Origin: Anaeroplasmataceae bacterium | GTDB taxonomy: Bacteria > Bacillota_I > Bacilli_A > Acholeplasmatales > Anaeroplasmataceae | Length of the DNA: 32,538 nt | Direction: 5' to 3' | Assembly (NCBI GenBank): GCA_020025015.1 | Contig: JAHHSV010000016.1 | Location: 1-32,538 of the forward strand | Shown here: piece by piece, positions 16,672 through 24,849 of the stretch | Layout of the letters: each line of letters starts with the position of its first letter | How positions within the stretch are numbered: position 1 is the stretch's first letter | Position numbers and translations under genes: made by a program | Notes under the pieces: generated by a model | What the model saw: the letters and a program-made list of their open reading frames with translations, nothing else | Told to the model about the DNA's origin: nothing | The model's database searches: none

Positions 16672-17352
16672 ATGATTGGAATTATAGGAGCAATGGATGT
16701 AGAAATTAATCTGTTGCTAGAAAAATTAGAAAATCAAGAAGTTATTACTATTAATGATTATAAATTTTATAAGGGAGCCCTAAATAATCAGGCTGTTGTA
16801 ATAGTTAAATGTGGTGTAGGTAAGGTTAATGCTGGAATTGTTGCGACAATTATGGCCTTAGAATTTAAGCCTAGATTAGTTATTTCAACAGGTATTGCTG
16901 GTGGTATTAGTCCTTTAAAGCCTAAGGATGTATTATTAGCAGAAAAATTTATTTATGGGGACTTTGATGTTAGAATTTTTGGCTATAAATATGGTCAAGT
17001 ACCAGGTGAAAATGAATATTTTTTTGCCTCAGATAAATATTTAGCTAAGGTTGAAAATATTTTAAAAACCTTAAATGTTAGCTATCATAGAGGCTTATCT
17101 ATAACTAGCGATAAGTTTATTTCTAATATGGCTGATGTTTTAGTTGATACCAAAAATGAATATGCAGTAACAGAAATGGAATCAACAGCAATTGCCCATG
17201 CCTTAAGTCATGCTGAAATTCCAATGGTTGCTTTAAGATTTGTCTCAGATATAATTGGTGAAGCAAGTCAAATTAACGATTATATGGAATTTGAGCGTGA
17301 AATGGCTAATTTGAGTGCTAATATCTGCTTAAATTGCCTTGGTGAGCTATGA
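16672..17352 (+). CDS. mtnN: 5'-methylthioadenosine/S-adenosylhomocysteine nucleosidase
   Basis: This 226-residue enzyme cleaves MTA and SAH to adenine and the thiosugar, recycling products of polyamine synthesis and methyl transfer. Catalytic positions are conserved: E11 (in GAMDVEI), E170 in the MEST motif and D193 in SDIIGE. STGIAGGI forms the ribose site. The GGGGG site overlaps the end of udk, and the stop codon overlaps the start of the RNase H gene (ATGA). Confidence 0.95.
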   Translation: MIGIIGAMDVEINLLLEKLENQEVITINDYKFYKGALNNQAVVIVKCGVGKVNAGIVATIMALEFKPRLVISTGIAGGISPLKPKDVLLAEKFIYGDFDVRIFGYKYGQVPGENEYFFASDKYLAKVENILKTLNVSYHRGLSITSDKFISNMADVLVDTKNEYAVTEMESTAIAHALSHAEIPMVALRFVSDIIGEASQINDYMEFEREMANLSANICLNCLGEL

Positions 17353-17930
17353 AATATTACGCTGTAAAAAAAGGTAAGAAGCCAGGTATTTATGAGTCAT
17401 GGGATGAATGTAAGGAACAGGTAAGTGGTTATAATAGTGCAGAATATAAATCCTTTAAGACTAAAAATGAAGCTTTATTATTTTTAGAGGGTAAGGAAGA
17501 AGAAATTGATTTATCAATTCCTGTATGCTATGTTGATGGAAGCTTTGATAGTAAAACCGAAAGCTATTCCTTCGGTGGGGTATTTATTACTAAGGATGGC
17601 CTGACTGAATTTAAAAAAGCTTTTCCTAAGGATGAGTATAGCTCTCATCGTAATGTAGCTGGGGAAATAAAAGGTGCAGCATATGTAATTAATTATGCTA
17701 AAAAAAGAGGTTATAAGAAAATCAAAATTTGTTATGATTATGAAGGTATTGAAAAATGGTATACCGGATTATGGCAGGCTAATACAAAAATAGCACAGGA
17801 TTATGTTAATTTTAGAGAGTCAGTTAAAAATGATATTGAAGTGGTTTTTGAAAAAATAAAAGGCCATTCTAATAATAAATATAATGATGCTGCTGATCGA
17901 TTAGCTAAAGCTGCTCTTGGCATAAAATAA
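17349..17930 (+). CDS. RNase H with N-terminal viroplasmin-type hybrid-binding domain
   Basis: This 193-residue enzyme removes the RNA strand of RNA-DNA hybrids. An N-terminal RNase-H hybrid-binding (caulimovirus viroplasmin) domain (1-50, KYYAVKKGKKPGIYESWDECKEQV) is followed by an RNase HI fold with the DEDD set at D63 (YVDGSFD), E106 (AGEIKG), D130 (CYDYEG) and D183 (NDAADRLA). It overlaps mtnN by 4 nt, indicating translational coupling. The domain pair is common in Bacillota; it may be the main RNase HI of the cell. Confidence 0.92.
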   Translation: MKYYAVKKGKKPGIYESWDECKEQVSGYNSAEYKSFKTKNEALLFLEGKEEEIDLSIPVCYVDGSFDSKTESYSFGGVFITKDGLTEFKKAFPKDEYSSHRNVAGEIKGAAYVINYAKKRGYKKIKICYDYEGIEKWYTGLWQANTKIAQDYVNFRESVKNDIEVVFEKIKGHSNNKYNDAADRLAKAALGIK

Positions 17931-17949
17931 CAACAAAGGAGAAATTTAA

Positions 17950-19632
17950 ATGATTTTGGGAATAACGTCTAGTACGCTATTAGATAGTTTACTGTTTGTC
18001 TTTGGTGGACTGGGTATATTTTTATACGGCATTAATATAATGGGAGATTCATTAAAGGATCTTGCAGGTAATAAACTACAAATGATTATTGAAAAATCAA
18101 CTAATACACCATTAAAGGGTATTTTAGTTGGTGCAATGCTAACGGCTGTTTTACAGTCATCAAGTGGTACAACTGCCTTAACGGTTGGCTTGGTTAGAAG
18201 TGGTTTGATGACCCTTCCTCAGGCTATTGGTATCATTATGGGGGCTAACATTGGTACAACAGTAACCTCATTTATTATTGGTTTAAAGATTCAGGAATAT
18301 TCTTTAATATTTGTAGGAATTGGTGCTATTTTAATTTTCTTCTTTAATCGTCGTAGCATTAGAGATCTAGGTAAGGTAATTCTAGGCTTTGGTATGCTAT
18401 TCTTTGGTTTACAGCTAATGGAATCAGGCTTAGGCTATGTAATTGAAACCTATGAAGAACAGGTTACACAGCTATTTAGCTACTTTAGTAAGATTCCAGT
18501 TTTAGGCTTATTAGTTGGTTCATTAATAACTGCAGTTGTTCAATCTTCAAGTGCAACTATTGGTATTTTACAAACATTATATAACACTGGAAAAATTAGC
18601 CTATTAGGCGCATTACCTATTTTAATTGGTTGTAACATTGGTACAACTATTACAGCTGTTTTTGCTTCAATTGGTGGTAACACTGAGGCTAAGCGTACAG
18701 CCGTAGTTCATGCTATGTTTAATATAATTGGTGCCTTATTGTTTATGATTTTATTAAGATGGGCATACGTTCCTTTAATGGAAGTTATTGATAGTGGAAT
18801 GTCAGGCTTACTTGGTAGCCATTCGGCCATGACTATTGCGATAGCACATATGATATTTAACTTTACAACAACAGCTATTTTATTCTGGTTTATTAAGCAA
18901 ATGGTTTGGGTTGCAAATAAGGTTGTTAAGGCTAAGGAAAGCCCAACTCATGTTTTAGAAGAAGAACTATTAACAGAATTATTAGATTATAAGCTAATTA
19001 AGGAATCACCCGCTTTAGCTATTACCTTCATTGGAAAATGTATTAATTTCATGGGCGATAGAGTAGTTGATTACTATAATTTAGCTTCAAGCTATGCTTT
19101 AAGAGAGGATCCAAATTCCTTAGAGCTAGCTGATAAATATGAGGAGTCGCTAGACTTATTTGATAAGCGAATTCACGATTATCTAATTTTCTTAACCTTA
19201 GAAAAGCTTCATGATGATGAGGTTATGACCGTTTCAAAATACTTAGATGTTATTAAGGATTTTGAGCGTATTGGTGATCATTGCTCTAACATTATGGAAT
19301 TCTTTAATGAGCGCTATCAACGTAAGCTTGAGCTATCCTTAGATTCAATTCAGGATTTAGAGCAAATGTTTAATACAGTTAAGATAATGGTTTTAAATTC
19401 AACTAAAGCAATTAAGGATTTTGATTTAGAGGCAGCAAGAATTGTTGAAGAGGTAGAGCCTAAGGTTGATACCCTAGAAACAGTTTTACATGAGCGTCAT
19501 AATCATAGAATTGAGGATGGTACCTGTACCTACAGCAATAGTGATTATTATGTTGAGCTTTTATCAAATCTTGAGCGTGTTGGTGACCACTGCAAAAACG
19601 TTGCCGATAAGGTTATCAGTAAAACAGCTTAA
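17950..19632 (+). CDS. Na/Pi symporter family protein with C-terminal PhoU domain
   Basis: This 560-residue sodium-dependent phosphate transporter belongs to the NptA/YjbB type. The two inverted membrane repeats each carry the QSSS signature (69-72 with QSSSGTTAL, and 198-201 with QSSSATIG) and GANIGTT/GCNIGTT helices. Residues from about 340 to the end form a helical PhoU-like domain with repeated FERIGDHCSN and LERVGDHCKN metal/phosphate-related motifs. AAAGGAG precedes the ATG. It lies 19 nt after the RNase H gene and may be the last gene of the ylmH operon. The direction of transport (uptake or export) cannot be read from sequence. Confidence 0.92.
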   Translation: MILGITSSTLLDSLLFVFGGLGIFLYGINIMGDSLKDLAGNKLQMIIEKSTNTPLKGILVGAMLTAVLQSSSGTTALTVGLVRSGLMTLPQAIGIIMGANIGTTVTSFIIGLKIQEYSLIFVGIGAILIFFFNRRSIRDLGKVILGFGMLFFGLQLMESGLGYVIETYEEQVTQLFSYFSKIPVLGLLVGSLITAVVQSSSATIGILQTLYNTGKISLLGALPILIGCNIGTTITAVFASIGGNTEAKRTAVVHAMFNIIGALLFMILLRWAYVPLMEVIDSGMSGLLGSHSAMTIAIAHMIFNFTTTAILFWFIKQMVWVANKVVKAKESPTHVLEEELLTELLDYKLIKESPALAITFIGKCINFMGDRVVDYYNLASSYALREDPNSLELADKYEESLDLFDKRIHDYLIFLTLEKLHDDEVMTVSKYLDVIKDFERIGDHCSNIMEFFNERYQRKLELSLDSIQDLEQMFNTVKIMVLNSTKAIKDFDLEAARIVEEVEPKVDTLETVLHERHNHRIEDGTCTYSNSDYYVELLSNLERVGDHCKNVADKVISKTA

Positions 19633-19639
19633 TTAATTT

Positions 19640-19662
19640 AAGGAGCCTTTGGCTCCTTTTTT
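19640..19662 (+). terminator. intrinsic terminator after the Na/Pi symporter gene
   Basis: AAGGAGCC / GGCTCCTT (19640-19647 with 19651-19658), loop TTT, then T's to 19662. Confidence 0.9.
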
Positions 19663-19689
19663 AACTACCTTTGGCTCCTTTTTTAACTA
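19646..19689 (+). repeat. 22-bp tandem duplication of terminator 3' half
   Basis: A perfect 22-nt unit starting CCTTTGGCTCC and ending TTAACTA occurs at 19646-19667 and 19668-19689. The second copy supplies a spare GGCTCCTTTTTT arm that could also pair with the single AAGGAGCC arm. Confidence 0.9.
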
Positions 19690-19747
19690 GCTTATTTTAA
19701 AAATATTTAATATATAGTATAATTAAAAAGATAGGGAGGTGCTTTTT

Positions 19748-21703
19748 ATGTCATTTGAATTAGTTAGTGATTATAAGCCAACTGGAGATCAGCCTAAGGC
19801 GATTGAAGAGATTACCAATAATTTAAATAAAGGAATTAAGCGCCAGGTTTTGTTAGGTGCAACTGGTACAGGTAAGACCTTTACTATTTGTAATATTATT
19901 AAAAAGTTTGGCAAGAAAACCTTAGTTCTTGCCCATAATAAGACCTTAGCTGGTCAGCTTTATTCAGAGATTAAGAGCTTTTTCCCTAATAATCACGTAG
20001 AGTTTTTTATTTCCTATTATGATTATTATCAGCCTGAGGCTTATGTTGCCTCAAGTGATACCTATATTGAGAAGGATGCTAAGGTAAATGATGAAATCGA
20101 TGAGATGCGTCATAGTGCAACCGCGGCTCTTTTAGAGTATGATGATGTAATTGTTGTGGCATCTGTTTCATGTATTTATGGTATCGGTGATCCGGAGGAA
20201 TATCGTAAATCAATGCTATGCTTACGTGTTGGTGATGAATATCCGCGTAAGAAGCTAATGAGCCGTTTAATTGAAATGCAATATGTAAGAAATGAAATGG
20301 ACTTTATGCGTGGTTCCTTTAGAAGTAGAGGCGATGTTTTAGAAATAATCCAACCCTCTGAGCACAAAAAAGGTATTAGAATTGAATTCTTTGATGATGA
20401 GATTGAAAGAATTCGTTTATTTGATATAACAACAGGTGAGGCTTTAGAAAGTGTAACCGTTATAAATGTTTTTGCGGCAACGCACTTTATGACTAGTAAG
20501 GAAAAACTAGGAGAAGCCATAAGAAGAATTAAAGAGGAATTATCAGTTACGCATAAGAAGTTCTTAAATGAAAATAAGCCACTAGAGGCAGAACGAATTG
20601 AACAAAGAACTAAGTATGATATTGAAATGCTAGAGGAAATGGGGCATTGTCGAGGTATTGAAAATTATTCTCGTCACTTAACCTTAAGAAATGAAGGAGA
20701 AACGCCTTCAACCCTAATTGATTTCTTTGGCGATGATTTCTTATTAATTGTTGATGAATCTCACGTTACCCTACCACAGGTTAGAGGAATGTATAATGGG
20801 GATAGAAGCCGTAAACAAAATTTGATTGATTATGGCTTTAGACTACCAAGCGCTTTAGATAATCGTCCTTTAAAATTTGATGAGTTTGATAAGAAAATTG
20901 ACAATGTAATTTATTTATCAGCAACTCCAGGAGATTATGAAAAGGAATATCCAATTGTAGAACAAATCATTCGTCCTACAGGCTTATTAGATCCAATTAT
21001 TGAGGTTAGAAAAACCTTGGGTCAGGTTGATGATATTTATGCAGAAATTAAAAAGCGTATTGCTTTAAATGAGCGTGTTTTAGTAACAACCTTGACTATT
21101 AAGATGAGTGAGGATTTAACTAGCTATTTTAAAAAGCTAGGTCTAAATGTTGCCTATTTACATAGTGAGGTAAAGAGCTTAGAAAGATTAAATATTCTAA
21201 GAGATTTACGTATGGGTAAATACGATGTTTTAGTTGGTATTAACCTTTTAAGAGAAGGCTTAGATTTACCTGAGGTTTCCCTTGTTTGTATTTTAGATGC
21301 CGATAAGCAAGGCTTTTTACGTAGTGAAAGAAGCTTGATTCAAACTATCGGTCGTGCAGCGAGAAACGCTAATGGTAAGGTTATAATGTATGCCGATACA
21401 ATTAGTGAATCAATGGAATATGCGATAAACGAAACTAATCGTCGTCGTGAAATCCAAATGAAATATAATTTAGAGCACAATATTGTGCCTAAAACTATTA
21501 TTAAGGCCATACCAGAAAAGGTTCAAATTAAGGCCGAGCTTACTGATAATATTAGTAAGCGTAAGAAGAAAATGAGTAAGCTTGATAAGGAAATGCTAAT
21601 TGAAGAGCTAAATCAAGAAATGCTTGAATATGCTAAAAATCTTAATTTTGAGATGGCAGCTCAGGTTAGAGATGCAATTATGGAGCTTAAGGGAGAAAAG
21701 TAA
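19748..21703 (+). CDS. uvrB: excinuclease ABC subunit B
   Basis: This 651-residue damage-verification helicase acts in nucleotide excision repair with UvrA and UvrC. Features are Walker A GATGTGKT at 37-44, the beta-hairpin region with YYDYYQPEAYV, DESH box (IVDESHVT), helicase motifs ATPGDYE, LREGLDLPEV and QTIGRAARN, and a C-terminal UVR domain (last 40 residues, ELNQEMLEYAKNLNFEMAAQVRD) that contacts UvrC. ATG 19748 follows GGGAGGT by 7 nt; a GTG inside that site is rejected as start. uvrA is not next to it, which is unusual but not rare. The stop overlaps the sdaA start (TAATG). Confidence 0.97.
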   Translation: MSFELVSDYKPTGDQPKAIEEITNNLNKGIKRQVLLGATGTGKTFTICNIIKKFGKKTLVLAHNKTLAGQLYSEIKSFFPNNHVEFFISYYDYYQPEAYVASSDTYIEKDAKVNDEIDEMRHSATAALLEYDDVIVVASVSCIYGIGDPEEYRKSMLCLRVGDEYPRKKLMSRLIEMQYVRNEMDFMRGSFRSRGDVLEIIQPSEHKKGIRIEFFDDEIERIRLFDITTGEALESVTVINVFAATHFMTSKEKLGEAIRRIKEELSVTHKKFLNENKPLEAERIEQRTKYDIEMLEEMGHCRGIENYSRHLTLRNEGETPSTLIDFFGDDFLLIVDESHVTLPQVRGMYNGDRSRKQNLIDYGFRLPSALDNRPLKFDEFDKKIDNVIYLSATPGDYEKEYPIVEQIIRPTGLLDPIIEVRKTLGQVDDIYAEIKKRIALNERVLVTTLTIKMSEDLTSYFKKLGLNVAYLHSEVKSLERLNILRDLRMGKYDVLVGINLLREGLDLPEVSLVCILDADKQGFLRSERSLIQTIGRAARNANGKVIMYADTISESMEYAINETNRRREIQMKYNLEHNIVPKTIIKAIPEKVQIKAELTDNISKRKKKMSKLDKEMLIEELNQEMLEYAKNLNFEMAAQVRDAIMELKGEK

Positions 21704-22902
21704 TGAAGTCGTTAGAATATTTATATAAAATCGGAAATGGTCCTTCGTCCAGTCACACTATGGGTCCTAAAAAGGCCTGCCAGGTATTTTTAAAGAGATA
21801 TCCTTCGTGTGATTCATACAAGGTTACCTTATATGGCTCACTTGCCTTAACTGGTAAGGGACATTTAACAGATTATATAATCAAAGAAACCCTAAAAAAT
21901 TCTATAGTTAATTTTGATTTATTCACTGAAGAAAAGCACCCTAATACTATGCTTATTGAGGGCTTTAATAATGAAAACTTAGTAGGAAGGCTAAAGTTTT
22001 ATAGTGTAGGTGGTGGCGCTATTCAGGTTGAGGGTGAGGCCTTAAAGCTAGAGGAGGATATTTATTCTTTAAATAGCTTAGTAGAAATAACTAAATACTG
22101 TAAGGAAAATAATGTTAGTCCAGTTGATTATGTTAATTCAGTTGAGCCTAATTTAGATGAATACTTAGATTTAGTTTTAGACACAATGGCTTCTACCTTA
22201 AAGAAGGGCTTAGCTGCAACTACGGTTATACCTGGTAAATTAGGCTTAAAAAGAAAGGCTAAATTACTTTTAGAGGAAGCAAATTCTAAGCAAATATTAG
22301 TAGATCAAGGTACGAAAAAGCTAATGGCCTATGCCTATGCCTTAGCTGAAGAGAATGCTTCTGGAGGAATAGTTGTAACTGCACCTACCTGCGGGGCATC
22401 TGGGGTTTTACCGGCAATTATTTTCTATTTAAAGGATATTTATAATACAGATAGAAAAACAATGCGTGATGGCTTAAAAATTGCTGGTTTAATTGGTAAT
22501 TTAGTAAAGCAAAATGCTTCAATTAGTGGAGCTGAAGCAGGGTGCCAAGCTGAGGTTGGTACAGCCTCATCAATGGCAGCAGCCTATGCAGCCTATATTT
22601 TTGGTGGCGATATTAATAAAATCGAAAGAGCCGCAGAAATTGCCTTAGAGCATCACTTAGGCTTAACCTGTGACCCTGTTGATGGCTATGTTCAAATTCC
22701 TTGTATTGAACGTAATGCTGTTGCGGCAATTAGTGCCATAGAAGCCGCTAAGCTTGCAATTTATTTAGATAGTAAGGATGCTAAAATAAGCTTTGATATG
22801 GTTGTTTCAACCATGCTTGAAACAGGAAGAAGCCTTCCACGTGAATTTAGAGAAACAAGTCAAGGTGGTTTAGCAAAAACCTATTATGGTGATAAGAAAT
22901 GA
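21703..22902 (+). CDS. sdaA: L-serine ammonia-lyase (dehydratase), Fe-S type, single chain
   Basis: This 399-residue enzyme converts L-serine to pyruvate and ammonia with an oxygen-labile [4Fe-4S] cluster. The beta-domain (1-150, GPSSSHTMGPKKA near the start, the substrate loop) is fused to the alpha-domain with APTCGASG (C230) and cluster ligands C281, C323 and C334. Single-chain fusion is known; many Bacillota use two separate subunits. It starts one base inside the uvrB stop and overlaps the next gene by 4 nt, so uvrB, sdaA and rlmD are translationally coupled despite unrelated roles. Being oxygen-sensitive, it fits an anaerobic lifestyle. Confidence 0.94.
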   Translation: MKSLEYLYKIGNGPSSSHTMGPKKACQVFLKRYPSCDSYKVTLYGSLALTGKGHLTDYIIKETLKNSIVNFDLFTEEKHPNTMLIEGFNNENLVGRLKFYSVGGGAIQVEGEALKLEEDIYSLNSLVEITKYCKENNVSPVDYVNSVEPNLDEYLDLVLDTMASTLKKGLAATTVIPGKLGLKRKAKLLLEEANSKQILVDQGTKKLMAYAYALAEENASGGIVVTAPTCGASGVLPAIIFYLKDIYNTDRKTMRDGLKIAGLIGNLVKQNASISGAEAGCQAEVGTASSMAAAYAAYIFGGDINKIERAAEIALEHHLGLTCDPVDGYVQIPCIERNAVAAISAIEAAKLAIYLDSKDAKISFDMVVSTMLETGRSLPREFRETSQGGLAKTYYGDKK

Positions 22903-24233
22903 ATGTAAATGATAAATTAGAAGCTTTAATTGAGGGAATGGATAAGGATGGCAAAGGCTTTTTTCATCACGAAAAAACAATAGTTTTTGTTGAAGGAGCC
23001 TTAGAGGGCGAGCTATGTGAGGTTGAAATTATCAATATAATTTCTAATTGTGCCTTTGCTAAGCTACTTAAGCTACTTAAAGCAAGCCCAGAAAGAATTA
23101 ATCCTTTATGTCCTAATTATGATTTATGTGGTGGCTGTGATATGCAGCATATGACCTATGAATTAGAGGCTAAAATTAAAGAAAATAAGGTTAGAAATAC
23201 TTTAAAGTTTGTTGGTAAGCTTAGTGATCCTTTAGTAAGACCAATTATAAAAGCTAGTGAAACCTATCATTATAGAAATAAGGCAATCATTCCTTTTGGC
23301 TATAGGGATAATAAGGTGGTTTGCGGCATGTATATGAAAAAATCGCATGAGATTATTGATTTTACTAAATGCCTAATTGAGCCATCTATCTTAACTGACA
23401 TTTTAGAGATTACTAAAAAATATTTAACTGTTAATAAAATTACAATATATGATGAATTAAAGCACAAAGGCTTATTTAGAGCTGTTATGGTTAGAGTTAC
23501 AAAGCTAAACGAAATTATGTTAGTTTTTGTGGTTACTAAGAAAATTGACTTAAATCCACTTGTTAAGGAAATACTAAATAAAGCTAATTTAACATCAGTT
23601 TATTTATGTATAAATGATAAGAAAACTAATGTAGTTTTAACCAATAATAATGTATTAATTTATGGTAAAGAAACGATTATGGAAGAAATTTTAGGGCATA
23701 AATTTGAGGTTTCACCTAATACATTCTTACAAATTAATCATGCTCAAACTGAAAAATTATATCAAAAGGCTATAGAATATCTAAATCCGCAAAAGGAAGA
23801 TAATATAATTGATGCGTATTGTGGAATGGGAAGCATCACATTAAGCATTGCTCCATATGTAAATAGTATTCATGGTATTGAAATAGTTCCAGAGGCTATT
23901 TTAAATGCTAGAATTAATGCTTTAAATAATAATATTACCAATGCTACATTTACCTGTGGTAAGTGTGAAGAAGAAATTATTAATGTAATCAATCAAAAGC
24001 CAATTAGTGCGATGGTTTTTGATCCACCTCGTAAGGGCTGTGAAAAGTCATTTTTAGACACGGTAAAAAAAGCAGGAATAAAAAGAATAGTTTATATTTC
24101 TTGTAATATTGCAACCTGTGCAAGGGACATACTGTATTTGTCTGATAAGTATAAAGTGGTTGAAGCAACTCCAGTTGATTTATTTCCGCGAAGCTTACAT
24201 GTTGAGACAGTAGTGCTACTTGAACGAAAATAG
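22899..24233 (+). CDS. rlmD: 23S rRNA (uracil-5-)-methyltransferase, RlmD/RlmCD family
   Basis: This 444-residue SAM-dependent RNA methyltransferase makes 5-methyluridine in 23S rRNA (or possibly tRNA). A short N-terminal TRAM-like domain is followed by Fe-S ligands C71, C77 and C80 (CPNYDLCGGCDMQ), a Rossmann SAM site DAYCGMGSITLSIA, then FDPPRKGCE and the catalytic ISCN segment. The sequence KLLKLLK near residue 56 comes from a small in-frame duplication (AAGCTACTT twice). ATG overlaps the sdaA stop. The exact target uridine cannot be assigned. Confidence 0.9.
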   Translation: MNVNDKLEALIEGMDKDGKGFFHHEKTIVFVEGALEGELCEVEIINIISNCAFAKLLKLLKASPERINPLCPNYDLCGGCDMQHMTYELEAKIKENKVRNTLKFVGKLSDPLVRPIIKASETYHYRNKAIIPFGYRDNKVVCGMYMKKSHEIIDFTKCLIEPSILTDILEITKKYLTVNKITIYDELKHKGLFRAVMVRVTKLNEIMLVFVVTKKIDLNPLVKEILNKANLTSVYLCINDKKTNVVLTNNNVLIYGKETIMEEILGHKFEVSPNTFLQINHAQTEKLYQKAIEYLNPQKEDNIIDAYCGMGSITLSIAPYVNSIHGIEIVPEAILNARINALNNNITNATFTCGKCEEEIINVINQKPISAMVFDPPRKGCEKSFLDTVKKAGIKRIVYISCNIATCARDILYLSDKYKVVEATPVDLFPRSLHVETVVLLERK

Positions 24234-24254
24234 ACTAAAATATGCTATTTTAAG

Positions 24255-24288
24255 TGGAATTCCAATAATTTTGGAGTTCCATTTTTTA
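24255..24288 (+). terminator. intrinsic terminator of the uvrB-sdaA-rlmD operon
   Basis: TGGAATTCCA (24255-24264) / TGGAGTTCCA (24272-24281), one G-U pair, loop ATAATTT, then T-run. It marks the right end of the housekeeping block. Confidence 0.85.
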
Positions 24289-24313
24289 TTTTTTTGTTTA
24301 AAAAATATTTTTT

Positions 24314-24464
24314 GAGAAAAGAGCCTTAGGGTTGTTCTCATGACTAAACAAAACCGTTTAGTCATACGTGCGGGAACAAGGTGGTTGTGTACTGTAAAAG
24401 CTATTTTTTAGACCTATTTCCGTGAACTAGGTTATAAAAAATTTTTATAAGTAGCTTATTTTAC
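24314..24464. ncRNA. candidate structured RNA upstream of the HTH/RNase III cassette
   Basis: This intergenic stretch is far more foldable than its surroundings. Helix A: TTGTTCTC (24332-24339) with GGGAACAA (24372-24379). It encloses perfect helix B: ATGACTAAAC (24340-24349) with GTTTAGTCAT (24356-24365), loop AAAACC. Helix C is long: GTAAAA and GCTA (24394-24403) pair with TAGC and TTTTAC (24452-24464), then TTTTTTA (24404-24410) with TAAAAAA (24435-24441), and ACCTA (24412-24416) with TAGGT (24428-24432), capped by an 11-nt loop. No known RNA family was recognised (not tmRNA, SRP, RNase P or an obvious riboswitch). No clear promoter was found, so strand is open; it may be a stand-alone RNA or DNA structure at an insertion site. 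Confidence 0.45.
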
Positions 24465-24510
24465 AAAAAACATAAAAATACTTTACAAAAAATGTAAAGA
24501 AGAATATAAT
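24459..24510 (+). promoter_or_regulatory. promoter with overlapping operator for the HTH/RNase III cassette
   Basis: The -35 TTTACA (24482-24487), 17 nt and -10 TATAAT (24505-24510) form a good promoter. A perfect inverted repeat CTTTACA-N5-TGTAAAG (24481-24499) covers the -35 and spacer. A related half-site TTTTACAAAAAA (24459-24470) lies exactly 22 bp (about two helical turns) upstream of its counterpart at 24481. This arrangement is expected for a repressor-binding site, most simply for the HTH protein encoded next. Confidence 0.75.
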
Positions 24511-24532
24511 TAAATTACGAGGAGTTGATCAT

Positions 24533-24847
24533 ATGTTAAACTTAAGAAATTATGATATAAGTTTTGTTGAGTTGCAACAATTAACTGGATTATCAAGACC
24601 AACTTTATATAAATATATAGAATTATACAATGAAAATAGATTAATATCTGTTAGAAATGATTGTATTAAACTTTTTGATTTTATTAGTAAAAATCCTTCG
24701 ATAGATAAATCTGATATATTTTTATTCTATAAAACAAACTGTGTTGGACAAAATAGTAAAGTTCAATACTTAAGTAAAAACATTTTAGATAATTGTACAA
24801 AAAGTGAGATTAGAGAAATCATAAATATTTTAGAAAAGGAGATTTAG
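24533..24847 (+). CDS. small helix-turn-helix DNA-binding protein
   Basis: This 104-residue protein has an N-terminal HTH (about 10-33, FVELQQLTGLSRPTLYKYIELY), in which SRPTLYKYI is the recognition helix. A helical C-terminal part (SKNILDNCTKSEIREIINILEKE) could mediate dimerisation. GAGGAG lies 7 nt before the ATG. Its promoter contains a perfect inverted repeat, so it is probably an autorepressor controlling the three-gene cassette. Codons favour AAA for Lys and AAT for Asn more than the housekeeping genes upstream, consistent with acquisition. It was not matched to a named family. Confidence 0.75.
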   Translation: MLNLRNYDISFVELQQLTGLSRPTLYKYIELYNENRLISVRNDCIKLFDFISKNPSIDKSDIFLFYKTNCVGQNSKVQYLSKNILDNCTKSEIREIINILEKEI

Positions 24848-24849
24848 TT

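Noticed and set aside
20176..20520. Minus-strand open frame inside uvrB
   Set aside because: Antisense shadow of a conserved gene without ribosome site or recognisable domain.
24314..24464. Structured RNA as 6S RNA, SRP RNA, tmRNA or a retron msr-msd
   Set aside because: None of the signature loops or tags is present and there is no reverse transcriptase nearby; multi-hairpin layout does not match the 6S rod with central bubble.
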